The notes: generated by a model from the sequence alone, not told the origin. A stretch of 64,000 nucleotides of DNA from Arcticibacter svalbardensis MN12-7 (GCF_000403135.1 NZ_AQPN01000098.1:1-64000); one strand, 5' to 3'. Numbered from the stretch's first letter, positions 27,249 to 37,274 are shown. Translations and numbers: made by a program.

Positions 27249-28421
27249 ATGAACAAAGAAAGATTCGTTTACATTGATGCCTTGCGGGGTATAGCGATCG
27301 CTGGTGTAATTATAGTACATTCGGCTTCTATTACAAATGTGAATGGCTTATTGAAACAGGCCGCTAGTTTGGGAAGTATGGGGGTGCAGCTGTTCTTCGT
27401 GATCAGCGCTTTTACCATTTTTTACTCTTTATCTAAGAGTAACGGGAGTGCCACTCAATTCAGAGATTTTTTTATTAGACGGTTATTTCGGATTGTGCCG
27501 GTGTACTGGTTAGGAATTGTGCTGTATACGGCTGTGTATGGTCTGGGATCAAGGGGCTGGCTGGATGGTCCGGAGCTCTGGCATTATCCTTTTCATATTT
27601 TGCTGATTAATGTATTGCATCCGCTGACTTCAAGTTCTGTTGTTCCTGGTGGATGGTCGATTAGTTGTGAGGTATTGTTTTATATGCTGGTTCCGCTGCT
27701 TTATGTTTATCTGAATACCTCTAAAAAGTTAATTGGGTTTCTGTTAATAGCCATGGTGCTGTTGCCTGTATTGAACATCATGTTGCAAAACTATGCTTTG
27801 GTACATTGGTCCGGGATTGATCGCGTCCAGCTGAAGGATTTCTTTTACCGCTGGATTCCTAATCAACTGGCTTGTTTTACTTTTGGGATCCTGCTTTATA
27901 AGATCTACGAGGATAAAAGGTATGCTGGTTGGGTATCGGGTAGGGTTGTTAATTTGATTGGTGTCACTTTGATTGTTTTGGCCTTGTTTGCCTTACAGCT
28001 CTATTATATTAAAATTCCGGAACGTATTCATCTATACTCCTTAGTTTTTATGTGCCTGGCTTTGTTGTTATCCGTGGTGCCCTGGACGCTTTTTGTGAAC
28101 GGCTTTACTGTCTTTTTGGGTAAGATCAGTTATTCGTGTTATCTAATCCATTTCCTGGTGATTAAACAGGTGACGGTTGTGATTGGCAACTATTTTCCTG
28201 TGCTGACAGGTCATAATAAAGGCTACTTTTTGTTGGTGTTGTTTTTGTCTTTTTTAATAACGATTCCGCTTGGTTGGTTAAGTTATACTTTCATTGAATT
28301 GCAGGCTGTTAATTTGGGTAGGAAACTCATCACATACCTGAACCATACGGCTACTCATGAAAAGGAAATGAGTGATTTGAAAAAATCGAATGTTAAGGGT
28401 GGGAAGATTGCAAACCCTTAG
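27249..28421 (+). CDS. Membrane acyltransferase (OafA/acyltransferase-3 family), second copy
   Basis: From ATG 27249 the protein has 390 residues; an upstream GTG at 27207 would add 14. It opens with the family motif RFVYIDALRGIAIAGVIIVHS and has about ten membrane helices, with GGWSISCEVLFYMLVPLL near residue 130. It should acylate a glycan at the membrane. It is only distantly similar to the copy at 6653-7780. Its codon use is closer to the GC-richer flanking genes. It is bracketed by small CxxC genes on both sides. Confidence 0.85.
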   Translation: MNKERFVYIDALRGIAIAGVIIVHSASITNVNGLLKQAASLGSMGVQLFFVISAFTIFYSLSKSNGSATQFRDFFIRRLFRIVPVYWLGIVLYTAVYGLGSRGWLDGPELWHYPFHILLINVLHPLTSSSVVPGGWSISCEVLFYMLVPLLYVYLNTSKKLIGFLLIAMVLLPVLNIMLQNYALVHWSGIDRVQLKDFFYRWIPNQLACFTFGILLYKIYEDKRYAGWVSGRVVNLIGVTLIVLALFALQLYYIKIPERIHLYSLVFMCLALLLSVVPWTLFVNGFTVFLGKISYSCYLIHFLVIKQVTVVIGNYFPVLTGHNKGYFLLVLFLSFLITIPLGWLSYTFIELQAVNLGRKLITYLNHTATHEKEMSDLKKSNVKGGKIANP

Positions 28422-28562
28422 CTGAATGAATGGCCAGTAATAGATTACTATACAATATAATACAGTATATTACATATTATCACGATACGTGTTCAACCTC
28501 TGTCTTCTCATGAAATAGTAGTTACTTGTGCTTAGTTTTGTTCTGTCTTAATTTTACTCATT

Positions 28563-28823
28563 ATGATAGAACGTATACATAAAGGAACACCTTCTACAAC
28601 TGATCAGCATAAATCCGGGGTGCATATTATTGACGCAAAGGGACGATTGGTGAAAGAAGCAGATACGGATTCGAGTCCTTTGTTTATGTGTCCTAAATGC
28701 CAGTGCTTCACGGGCTGCAGTATTCCTAATCCCAAATATGTGGACACTTTTTTCTACTGGTTTTCTTTAAAAAGGTTTGAATGCCACTTCTGTGGGCATA
28801 AATTTTATGAGAGCATTAAATAA
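28563..28823 (+). CDS. Small double-CxxC protein, family member 5
   Basis: An 86-residue protein with CPKC near residue 42 and CHFC near 75. Its core (VHIIDAKGRLVKEADTDSSPLFM, TGCSIPNPKYVDTFFYWFSLKRF, GHKFYESIK) is almost identical in layout to the protein at 26969-27172, showing recent duplication. The N-terminal 19 residues are extra and polar. No function is known. It precedes the pyruvyl transferase gene by 192 bases. Confidence 0.7.
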   Translation: MIERIHKGTPSTTDQHKSGVHIIDAKGRLVKEADTDSSPLFMCPKCQCFTGCSIPNPKYVDTFFYWFSLKRFECHFCGHKFYESIK

Positions 28824-29015
28824 TTTGATTATTTCCCAATGTGTGCATTTAAAGTGTGTAATGGCTCTTTTTGTGTTTAAATTGTGCATCCAGTGCAATT
28901 TTGATCGGCTATATTTGTTTAAGTACCTGATCTGTTTGAATCCGTTTCTAATCAGTCAAACAATTCATATAATGTTGACTTGTAGTAAATGGAAAACGAT
29001 GTTAAAATGCGATAA

Positions 29016-30143
29016 ATGAAAATTGGAATCATGACTTTCTGGGAAAGCCAGAACAATTACGGACAGCTATTACAAGCATTTGCTCTAAAGACCTATCTCA
29101 AACAAAAAGGACATGATGTCTTTTTTGTCCGCTTTTACCGTATCCCTTCTTCAAAGAAAAAATCTGCCTTAAGTCGATTGAAGTTTAAAGTGATCTTATA
29201 CTTGAATGACCATTTTAACATGAACTTAGCTGTAACTAATGCGGTAAGTACTGAGCCAGACCGTGGTTTCACACCTTTCAAGAAACAATATTTGAAATTT
29301 AGTCCGCGTTCTTATACTTCTTTAGCCGAACTGAAAGATAATCCTCCACAGGCGGATGCCTACATCTGCGGTAGCGACCAGGTGTGGAACAATACTTTTA
29401 AAGTGCCTGCAGAGCCCTTTTTTCTGCCTTTTGGAGCATCGTCAACTAAAAGAATTGCTTATGCGGCGAGTATTGGGCAAAAGGAGCTTTCTCCCGAAAC
29501 GGCTCAATTGTTCGAACGCCAACTGGCTCACTTCAATGCGGTGAGTGTCAGGGAAAAAAGTAGCCTCTCTATTTGTACGGATGCAGGCTATGAAAATCCG
29601 GTATGGGTACCCGACCCGACGCTGTTATTTGCCAAACAGGACTGGTTGAATTTACTTCCTGTGCCTAAGGGTAATTTTAAACCAGAAAGTAAAAAGGTGT
29701 TTATTTATACGCTGGGTAACAGCTCCATCAACGATAAGGAGGCTTATTTGTCCTATATCCGGGCCATGCCGGGTGTGGAGGTGCAACATGCCAGTGCAAA
29801 TGGGGATACTTCAGGTAATTGTTATCCTTCTATTCCGGAATGGCTGGGTTTGATTGCCGAATCGGATTTCATTATGACCAACTCCTTTCATGGAATGGTG
29901 TTTTGCATTATTTTTAATAAGAAATTTATTATTCTTCCTAATACGGGCGCCATGGAAGGCATGAATGAACGGATCACCAGTCTGATCACTAAATTTAACC
30001 TGGAGCAGCACATGATGTTCGGGTTTGATCAAACAAAAATGGATGATCTGATGAAGTTTGATACGGATTGGGATTATGTAAATAATCAGATTGCTGACTG
30101 GAGACATGTGGCACATGAATTTTTAGATGTTGCATTAAAATAA
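29016..30143 (+). CDS. Polysaccharide pyruvyl transferase family protein
   Basis: A 375-residue protein with the family start KIGIMTFWESQNNYGQLLQAFAL, the central motif YICGSDQVWN (near residue 118) and the late block ESDFIMTNSFHGMVFCIIF. These match the CsaB/WcaK-type polysaccharide pyruvyl transferases, which form ketal-linked pyruvate on sugars from phosphoenolpyruvate. Some relatives have other roles. A glycosyltransferase gene follows 7 bases after the stop, so the two are probably co-transcribed. Confidence 0.85.
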   Translation: MKIGIMTFWESQNNYGQLLQAFALKTYLKQKGHDVFFVRFYRIPSSKKKSALSRLKFKVILYLNDHFNMNLAVTNAVSTEPDRGFTPFKKQYLKFSPRSYTSLAELKDNPPQADAYICGSDQVWNNTFKVPAEPFFLPFGASSTKRIAYAASIGQKELSPETAQLFERQLAHFNAVSVREKSSLSICTDAGYENPVWVPDPTLLFAKQDWLNLLPVPKGNFKPESKKVFIYTLGNSSINDKEAYLSYIRAMPGVEVQHASANGDTSGNCYPSIPEWLGLIAESDFIMTNSFHGMVFCIIFNKKFIILPNTGAMEGMNERITSLITKFNLEQHMMFGFDQTKMDDLMKFDTDWDYVNNQIADWRHVAHEFLDVALK

Positions 30144-30150
30144 CTATTGA

Positions 30151-31206
30151 ATGAAAATTTCATTTTATCCTGAAAGCACACGACAAAATAAATATTCCGA
30201 AATTATCACCTCGCTTCTCAAAGGTAAAGGGGTAAAGATTTATTCCCTGAGTTATGTATTTTCTGGATTTGCAGCTTTTAAAAAGGTTAAGGTTGTTCAT
30301 TTGAATTGGTATGAGAATTTGAATGAGCCCACGCGCTTTGCTGTGTTTTCGGTATTTTTCAAGCGCATGATGAAGTTGATTGCCCTTCGGGTATTTGGGA
30401 AAAAGGTGATCTGGACCATGCATAATAAAATGCCGCATGATAAATCCATGATGTTTTTTAAAAAGACTTTGCTCTATGCGCTGGTTAAATTGTCTAATAC
30501 GATTATTATCCATAGCCGGGTATCGGAAGTGATTTTGCGCAAGATTAGTAAAAGTGCATTTGCTAAGATCAGGTATATCCCTCATCCTGATTATATTGGT
30601 GTGTATGGCGACATTGAACTTTCCTTCGATCATTCAACAGGGAGCAAAGTATTAAAACTGCTTTTTTTGGGTGCGGTTAAGCCATACAAAAATATTGAAC
30701 TGTTGATCGATGTGATCAGTCAGTTTGACCATGATGTTTTTCTGACCATTGCGGGGCAACCTCAAAATGTTGACTATCAGGACTTGCTTGTTAATTACGC
30801 GAAGAATAATGTTAATGTTCATCTTGATTTGAAATTTATTCCTGATGAAAAACTCCCTTTTTATATTGCGCAATGTGATTTGCTGGTGATGCCTTATGAT
30901 ATGCGCAGCAGTTTAAACTCCGGCTCGGTAATTCTGGCTTTTTCTTATAAGAAAACGGTGATTTGTCCACGGATAGGTACTATTCTGGATATGCAGAACC
31001 AGGAAAATATTCTCTCGTATACCTATACTTCTGATCTGGAACATTTTGATGCGTTGACTGAAGTGATCAGTCGGGCGGTAGAAATGAAGAAAACCACGAA
31101 TGACATCTTTGAAGAATATGGAGAGCGAATTTATAATGATGTGGTGATCCAGAATAATAAAGATAAGGTCATTCGTCTGCTCATGGCTGAGTATGATAAA
31201 TTCTAA
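30151..31206 (+). CDS. GT-B fold glycosyltransferase
   Basis: A 351-residue protein. The N-terminal domain includes KVVHLNWYENL and KVIWTMHNKMPHD, and the C-terminal domain has KLLFLGAVKPYKNIELLIDV (typical GT4 start of domain 2) and LLVMPYDMRSSLNSGSVILAFSYKKTVI. The usual E-x7-E element is replaced by a serine- and asparagine-rich loop, as in several Bacteroidota GT4 proteins. It follows the pyruvyl transferase directly and is the last gene of the polysaccharide region. Confidence 0.82.
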   Translation: MKISFYPESTRQNKYSEIITSLLKGKGVKIYSLSYVFSGFAAFKKVKVVHLNWYENLNEPTRFAVFSVFFKRMMKLIALRVFGKKVIWTMHNKMPHDKSMMFFKKTLLYALVKLSNTIIIHSRVSEVILRKISKSAFAKIRYIPHPDYIGVYGDIELSFDHSTGSKVLKLLFLGAVKPYKNIELLIDVISQFDHDVFLTIAGQPQNVDYQDLLVNYAKNNVNVHLDLKFIPDEKLPFYIAQCDLLVMPYDMRSSLNSGSVILAFSYKKTVICPRIGTILDMQNQENILSYTYTSDLEHFDALTEVISRAVEMKKTTNDIFEEYGERIYNDVVIQNNKDKVIRLLMAEYDKF

Positions 31207-31336
31207 AAAACTTTCTTTATCCTTAGTTGTTCGGCTAAATTCTATATTCTTGCGCGTTAAAACTTTTTTTATTGATTGTAGTTGTTTTATAGGGTTCATA
31301 AGTGTTAACAAGATGAATTCCATGTGATCTATTCAG

Positions 31337-31369
31337 AAACACCCTGCTATTTTATTCAGGGTGTTTTTG
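31337..31369 (+). terminator. Rho-independent terminator at the end of the polysaccharide region
   Basis: Ten paired bases (AAACACCCTG at 31337-31346 with CAGGGTGTTT at 31357-31366) enclose a 10-base loop and run into TTT. It lies about 130 bases after the last glycosyltransferase gene. The rest of the 356-base gap to the next gene shows no other feature. Confidence 0.85.
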
Positions 31370-31562
31370 TATGGATTACATGGTGGGTTGTATCCGGTTT
31401 CGCACATGGGCAATGCAATGGGTTATGATTTAGCTGATTGTTAATTTATTCGTTGTTTTAATGTAACAATTTTAAAATTCTTTGATTTGCATAATAATTG
31501 ATCTCAAGGAAATACTTATTTGTTGCAACAAGGATATAAATTTGTCAGGTAAAATTTTCCCT

Positions 31563-32954
31563 ATGCCCTGCAGATCTACCTCTGGTTTTTTTATTTGTTT
31601 GTTCTCACTTGCCGCCTTTTCTACGCAGGCCCAGACCTTAAGTCTAAAGGATGCGGTTGAGCTGGCTTTGCGAAATTATGGCACGTTGAAAGCGAAAAGT
31701 AATTATGCACTGGCTTCCAAAGAAACGATCCTTCAGGCCAGGAGGGATTATTTACCTAATTTTACTTTAAGTGCCCAGCAGGACTATGGTACGATAAATG
31801 GCCAGAATGGTCCGCTTTATGGATTAGGTGGTCTAAGTGCCTCACCCTCAGGTCCTGCTTTATCCAAACAAAACTGGCATGCTGCTTTTGGGGCGCTGTA
31901 TCTGGCGAACATCAATTGGGATGTATTTACTTTCGGGCGTACCCGGGGAAGGGTGAAGGTAGCTAAGGCCACCTATGAGCGGGATCGGCGTGACCTGGAA
32001 CAGGAGATGTTCCAGCATGAGGTTCGTGTTTCTTCCGCATACCTGAACTTGCTGGCGGCACAGCGTCTGAGCCGATCGCAGGAAAAGAATCTGGAACGAT
32101 CGGGTACCTTTCTGAATACCGCCCTGGTGCGTGCTAAAAATGGTTTAATCGCCGGGGTAGATACTTCATTGGCAAATGCGGAGGTTTCGAGTGCCAGAAT
32201 TGCCTTGATGAATGCGAAGAACTTTGAGCAAACGCAGGCTAATGAGTTGGGTGTGCTCATGGGGGTGACGGCTACTTCTTTTGTTTTGGATACGTTGTCG
32301 GTTACACGGATCCCTCATCTTTTTCCGACTGATTCTGTGGTACCAACTCAACATCCTGCATTGCTATATTACCAGAACAGTGTAGAGGTGAGCAAGGAAC
32401 AGACGAATCAGTACCGTCGCTTATATTATCCTTCATTTTCTTTATTTGGTGTGATGCAGGGCAGGGGATCGGGTTTTGAGTACGACTATCCCCTGGATCA
32501 AAGCTTATATTCCGGCAGGTATTTGGATGGAATTAACCCGGTAAGGGGCAACTACCTGATCGGGGCAGGACTCACCTGGAACCTGACAACCTTACTTAGG
32601 AATCATCCGCAGGTTAAATCGCAGCATTACATCACTGAGGGTTTGAAAAATGAGTACGACATGGTAGATCAGCAACTTGAATCGCAGCTGGCCCTGGCGG
32701 AGGAGAGGATTAAGAATGCAATGGCGAATTACAGGGAGGCGCCGGTGCAGGTAAAGGCAGCCTCGGATGCGTATTTGCAGAAAAGCACCTTGTATAAAAA
32801 TGGATTGACCACGTTAGTGGATCTCACTCAGGCAATCTATGCTTTAAACCGGGCGGAAACGGACCGTGATATTGCCTACAACAATGTGTGGCAGGCCCTG
32901 TTGTTGAAATGTGCCGCCCTGGGCGATTATGATCTGTTTATCAATGAATTTTAA
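31563..32954 (+). CDS. TolC-family outer-membrane efflux protein
   Basis: From ATG 31563 the protein has 463 residues. This start gives a clear signal peptide (SGFFICLFSLAAFSTQAQ); an upstream TTG would not. Two OEP repeats of long alpha-helices follow (LSLKDAVELALRNYGTLKAKS, and YKNGLTTLVDLTQAIYALNRAE near the end). It forms the outer-membrane duct of a tripartite pump with the RND permease and adaptor encoded immediately downstream. The 13-base gap to the next gene indicates an operon. Confidence 0.9.
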   Translation: MPCRSTSGFFICLFSLAAFSTQAQTLSLKDAVELALRNYGTLKAKSNYALASKETILQARRDYLPNFTLSAQQDYGTINGQNGPLYGLGGLSASPSGPALSKQNWHAAFGALYLANINWDVFTFGRTRGRVKVAKATYERDRRDLEQEMFQHEVRVSSAYLNLLAAQRLSRSQEKNLERSGTFLNTALVRAKNGLIAGVDTSLANAEVSSARIALMNAKNFEQTQANELGVLMGVTATSFVLDTLSVTRIPHLFPTDSVVPTQHPALLYYQNSVEVSKEQTNQYRRLYYPSFSLFGVMQGRGSGFEYDYPLDQSLYSGRYLDGINPVRGNYLIGAGLTWNLTTLLRNHPQVKSQHYITEGLKNEYDMVDQQLESQLALAEERIKNAMANYREAPVQVKAASDAYLQKSTLYKNGLTTLVDLTQAIYALNRAETDRDIAYNNVWQALLLKCAALGDYDLFINEF

Positions 32955-32967
32955 TCCGGTTATCTAG

Positions 32968-35900
32968 ATGAATTTAATACGTTTCGCTCTGCGCAAGCCC
33001 ATTTCAATCCTTGTATTTGTAGCCGGATTGTTTTTTTTCGGGATTAGCGCCATTCAGGATATTAAGGTAGACATCCTGCCTAAGATGAATCTTCCCGTGA
33101 TCTATATCGCACATCCTTTTGGGGGATATACGCCTACTCAGATGGAATCTTATTTTGGTAAACAGTATGTCAATATCTTATTGTTTGCGAATGGGATTAA
33201 AAGTATTGAGACTAAAAATACGCAGGGACTGATGCTGATGAAGCTCACCTATTACGAGGGAACTAATATGGCACAGGCGGCTGCGGAACTAAGTGCGCTA
33301 TCGAATCGGGCACAGGCGATATTTCCTCCGGGTTCTCAACCTCCGTTTGTGATTCGCTTTGATGCTTCTTCTCTTCCGATTGGGCAACTGGTGCTGAGCA
33401 GTGCTACGCGTTCGAATAATGAACTGCAGGATATTGCCAATACCTACGTGCGTTCTTCATTTACGGCTGTGCCGGGTTTACTGGCCCCTGCTCCTTTTGG
33501 AGGCAGTCCGCGTACCGTTGAGATTAATGTGGATCCGAGTTTACTGCGTTCGCATAATATGACCGTAGATCAGATTGTGGAAGCGATCAGGTTGAATAAC
33601 CAGACGGCTCCTTCGGGAAACGTGCGGATTGGTGATAAAAATTATATCACCCCCACCAATTATACCATTAAAAAGATCAAGGATTTTGAAAACATTCCTT
33701 TATTTAAAGGGGGCGTGCAGAATTTATTGTTGCGGGATGTGGCAACGGTGCGTGATGGTTCGGATATTACGGCTGGCTATGCATTGATTAATGGAAAGCG
33801 TTCTGTTTATGTGAGTATTGCAAAGTCGGGCGATGCTTCTACCTGGGATGTGGTGAAGAATCTGAAAGCGAACCTTCCTGCTATTCAGAGTACGCTTCCG
33901 GAGGATATCAAGCTGTCGTATGAATTTGACCAGTCTGTTTATGTGATCAATGCGGTGAAAAGCCTGATCTCTGAAGGGGTTGTTGGTGCATTGCTGACGG
34001 GTTTGATGGTGCTTTTGTTTTTAGGTGACCGTCGGGCGGCATTAATCGTGATTCTGACTATCCCTACCTGTATTATTTCGGGGGTGCTATTCCTGAAGCT
34101 TTTCGGGCAGACTATTAATATCATGTCCTTGAGCGGACTGGCGTTGGCCATTGGGATCCTGGTGGATGAGTCGACAGTGACAATTGAAAATATCCATCAG
34201 CATTTTGATATGGGGAAACCTAAGGCATTGGCGATTTGGGATGCCTGTCAGGAGATTGCTTTCCCAAAGTTTCTGATCCTCCTGTGTATTCTGGCAGTTT
34301 TTGCTCCGGCTTTTACGATGACCGGAATTCCAGGTGCATTGTTTTTGCCTTTGGCCCTGGCCATTGGTTTTTCTATGGTGGTGTCTTTTTTACTATCGCA
34401 AACCTTTGTACCCATTATGGCGAACTGGTTTATGGTCAATAAGCATGAAGGGGTGTCGCCAGATGAACATGGACAAAAGGATGCGAAGGTTTCCTTGTTC
34501 AACCGGTTTAAAAACAGGTATATGCGGTTTATTGGCCGGATGATGGTATATCGAAAGCCGATTGTGCTGATCTACCTGGTAGTGGTTGTTGGGGCGTCGG
34601 TTTTGGCCATTACGCTGATTGGCAGGGATGTGTTGCCTAAGGTGAATTCGAGTCAGTTTCAGCTGCGCATGCGAGCTCCTGATGGTACACGTTTGGAACG
34701 TACGGAGGAAAAAGCGAATATTCTGCTCCGTGAATTGAAGAAAATGGTCGGGGCAGAGCACCTCGGTACTACATCCGTTTATATTGGTCAGCATCCTCCC
34801 ACCTATTCTGTAAATCCTATTTACTTATTTATGGGTGGTCCCCATGAAGCTGTTTTTCAGATCAGTTTAACCGATTATGAGGTAAATATGGATGAGTTTA
34901 AAGATGATCTCCGGGCAAAGATGAAGGTGCTTCTGCCTGATGTGAAACTTTCCTTTGAACCGATTGAATTGACCGATAAGGTTTTAAGTCAGGGTTCGCC
35001 TACCCCTGTCGAGGTGCGTATTGCAGGGAAGAACAAAAAGCAAAATGAGGAGTTTGCTGATAAGATGGTGAAACAATTGAAGACGCTTCCGTACCTGCGT
35101 GATGTGCAGCTGACACAACCCATTCATTATCCTTCGCTGAATATTGATATTGACCGGACGCGTGCAGCCCAGCTTGGGGTAGATATGAATGATGTTTCGA
35201 GGTCACTGATTGCTTCCACTTCTTCTTCCCGGTATACGGATAAAAATGTGTGGCTGGATGAAAAAGTTGGCCTGACGTATAATGTGCAGGTGCAGGTGCC
35301 TTTGAATCAGATGAATAGTATGGCTGAGATTGGTGAGATTCCCTTATTACGAAATGTGGCCCGTCCGGTATTGAGTGATGTGGCGACAATAACGCCCGAT
35401 ACCACGTATGGGGAAAATGATAACCTGGGTACAACGCCTTATTTATCGGTTACTGCCAATTTAAATAACAAGGATCTGGGAAGCGCGGTTCAGGATGTGA
35501 ATAACGAGATTAAGGGATTGGGTGAATTACCCAGAGGGTTGAAAATTCAAATGATCGGCTTGAGTAAAGTGCTGACGGAAACGTTAAGTAGTTTACAGTC
35601 AGGACTGTTTGTCGCCATTGTGGTGATTTTCCTGATATTGTCGGCTAACTTTCAGTCCTTCAAGGTTCCGTTGGTCATTTTGGCGACGGTGCCGGCAGTG
35701 GTATTGGGTGCTTTGCTGTTGCTGATGCTTTGTGGGTCGACATTGAATTTACAATCTTATATGGGCATCATTATGTCGGTAGGGGTATCCATAGCGAATG
35801 CGGTATTGCTGATTACGAATGCGGAAAACTTACGACAGCAAAATGGAAATGCAATGGATGCGGCTCGTCTGGCTGCGGCATTGCGATTAAGGCCGATCAT

Positions 35901-36147
35901 CATGACCAGTGTGGCGATGGTTGCGGGCATGCTTCCGATGGCTATCGGGCACGGGGAGGGTGGCGGTCAGGTTTCCCCTTTGGGAAGGGCTGTGATCGGC
36001 GGGCTCATCGCTTCGACTTTTGCTGTGTTGCTGATTCTTCCGCTGGTGTTTGCATGGGTGCAGGGAAATACTTCTGTGAAATCTGTTTCACTGGATCCTA
36101 AAGATGAGGAAAGTACACATTTTATTGCGGAGAAAAAAGAATATTAG
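32968..36147 (+). CDS. RND efflux permease (AcrB/HAE1-like)
   Basis: This 1059-residue inner-membrane transporter has the RND layout of twelve membrane helices and two large periplasmic loops. It starts with a first helix (FALRKPISILVFVAGLFFFG). The TM4 motif GLALAIGILVDESTVTIENI carries the proton-relay aspartate, and the late RPIIMTSVAMVAGMLPMAIG block is conserved. It is likely a drug or lipid-type pump rather than a metal pump. It is encoded between TolC-type and adaptor genes. Confidence 0.92.
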   Translation: MNLIRFALRKPISILVFVAGLFFFGISAIQDIKVDILPKMNLPVIYIAHPFGGYTPTQMESYFGKQYVNILLFANGIKSIETKNTQGLMLMKLTYYEGTNMAQAAAELSALSNRAQAIFPPGSQPPFVIRFDASSLPIGQLVLSSATRSNNELQDIANTYVRSSFTAVPGLLAPAPFGGSPRTVEINVDPSLLRSHNMTVDQIVEAIRLNNQTAPSGNVRIGDKNYITPTNYTIKKIKDFENIPLFKGGVQNLLLRDVATVRDGSDITAGYALINGKRSVYVSIAKSGDASTWDVVKNLKANLPAIQSTLPEDIKLSYEFDQSVYVINAVKSLISEGVVGALLTGLMVLLFLGDRRAALIVILTIPTCIISGVLFLKLFGQTINIMSLSGLALAIGILVDESTVTIENIHQHFDMGKPKALAIWDACQEIAFPKFLILLCILAVFAPAFTMTGIPGALFLPLALAIGFSMVVSFLLSQTFVPIMANWFMVNKHEGVSPDEHGQKDAKVSLFNRFKNRYMRFIGRMMVYRKPIVLIYLVVVVGASVLAITLIGRDVLPKVNSSQFQLRMRAPDGTRLERTEEKANILLRELKKMVGAEHLGTTSVYIGQHPPTYSVNPIYLFMGGPHEAVFQISLTDYEVNMDEFKDDLRAKMKVLLPDVKLSFEPIELTDKVLSQGSPTPVEVRIAGKNKKQNEEFADKMVKQLKTLPYLRDVQLTQPIHYPSLNIDIDRTRAAQLGVDMNDVSRSLIASTSSSRYTDKNVWLDEKVGLTYNVQVQVPLNQMNSMAEIGEIPLLRNVARPVLSDVATITPDTTYGENDNLGTTPYLSVTANLNNKDLGSAVQDVNNEIKGLGELPRGLKIQMIGLSKVLTETLSSLQSGLFVAIVVIFLILSANFQSFKVPLVILATVPAVVLGALLLLMLCGSTLNLQSYMGIIMSVGVSIANAVLLITNAENLRQQNGNAMDAARLAAALRLRPIIMTSVAMVAGMLPMAIGHGEGGGQVSPLGRAVIGGLIASTFAVLLILPLVFAWVQGNTSVKSVSLDPKDEESTHFIAEKKEY

Positions 36148-36170
36148 ATTAGGTTCATCAAAGGATTAAC

Positions 36171-37274
36171 ATGAAAAAAAACGTATTTCAAAACGCAATT
36201 TTAGGCTCGGGGCTGTTGCTGTTTTTGGGCATGCTGGAGAGCTGTACGAGTACTGCGGTCACGGAAAAGAAACAGGCTGACTCTTCTTCTGTAAAAATCG
36301 AGACGTTTATATTAAAGAAAGATACGATCTCGACGGTGTTGAATTTGCCGGGAGAACTGATTGCAGAGCAGCAGGTGGATTTGTACGCTAAAATCAGCAG
36401 TTTTGTGAAGTCGATGCAGGTGGATATCGGTTCGGAGGTGAAAAAGGGGGCTTTGCTGATGACCCTTGAGGCGCCGGAGATGAGTTCCCAGGTAGCGGCA
36501 GCAAAATCCAGACTTCAATCTCAGCAGGCCATTTATTCTGCCAGTAAGGCTAGCTACAACCGTTTATATGAAACAAGTAAAACGCCTGGTACGATTTCCT
36601 CGAATGATCTGGAGCAGGCACAGGCGAAGATGAACTCAGATCTTGCGCAGTATCAGGCTGCCCAGGCGGCTTATAAAGAAGTGGGTTCCATTGCGTCTTA
36701 TCTGGAGATCAGGGCGCCTTTTAATGGGGTCATCTCTGCACGTAATGTGAATTTAGGGGCTTATGTGGGGCCTTCCGGAAAGGGATCTGAAAGTCCATTA
36801 TTTACCTTGCAGGATCAACAGAACCTGCGTCTGGCGGTAGCGGTTCCTGAAGTATATACCGGCTATCTGAAGCAGGGTCATGCCGCAAGTTTTACTGTTA
36901 AATCTTTACCAAGTGAAAAGTTTACCGCACAGGTTAAGCGAAAATCGGGGGCACTGGATCTGCGTTTGCGTGCCGAGATGGTGGAGATGGATGTGCCTAA
37001 TGATAGCAAAAAACTGCTTCCGGGTATGGTTGCGGAAGTACATATCCCACTCCCTGCGGTGACTTCTACTTTTATTGTACCCAGAAATGCACTCCTGGAT
37101 ACTAGTGAAGGTCTGTTTGTAATTAAAGTAATGGATAATAAATCGGAAAAGATTGCCGTTAAAAAAGGAAGAGAGTCTGCTGATAAAATTGAAGTATTCG
37201 GGGAACTTAAGACCGGGGACCGGTTGATTCAGGAGCCTTCGGAAGAGATGCCTAATGGGATGATTGTTAAATAG
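36171..37274 (+). CDS. RND periplasmic adaptor (membrane fusion lipoprotein)
   Basis: A 367-residue lipoprotein (lipobox ending at Cys25, MLESC). The biotinyl-lipoyl-like domain (LYAKISSFVKSMQVDIGSEVKKG), an alpha-helical hairpin (about 115-170) and a beta-barrel domain (LRLAVAVPEVYTGYLKQGH) follow in the AcrA/MexA order. It links the inner-membrane RND permease to the TolC-type channel. It starts 23 bases after the permease stop. Confidence 0.9.
   Translation: MKKNVFQNAILGSGLLLFLGMLESCTSTAVTEKKQADSSSVKIETFILKKDTISTVLNLPGELIAEQQVDLYAKISSFVKSMQVDIGSEVKKGALLMTLEAPEMSSQVAAAKSRLQSQQAIYSASKASYNRLYETSKTPGTISSNDLEQAQAKMNSDLAQYQAAQAAYKEVGSIASYLEIRAPFNGVISARNVNLGAYVGPSGKGSESPLFTLQDQQNLRLAVAVPEVYTGYLKQGHAASFTVKSLPSEKFTAQVKRKSGALDLRLRAEMVEMDVPNDSKKLLPGMVAEVHIPLPAVTSTFIVPRNALLDTSEGLFVIKVMDNKSEKIAVKKGRESADKIEVFGELKTGDRLIQEPSEEMPNGMIVK

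Noticed and set aside
28824-29015. Open frame overlapping the last small CxxC gene and reaching the pyruvyl transferase start
   Set aside because: It begins inside a well-supported gene in another frame and has no conserved features.
30160-30633. Antisense open frame of 157 codons inside the last glycosyltransferase gene
   Set aside because: The opposite strand encodes a clear GT-B protein. The antisense product shows no family pattern.
35000-35434. Antisense open frame of 144 codons inside the RND permease gene
   Set aside because: It lies wholly opposite a clearly coding gene, and its product has no signal, domain or plausible composition.
35730-36101. 123-codon Cys/Gly-rich frame on the same strand as the RND permease
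   Set aside because: It is an out-of-frame reading of the conserved TM11-12 region of the permease, so the cysteine richness is incidental.
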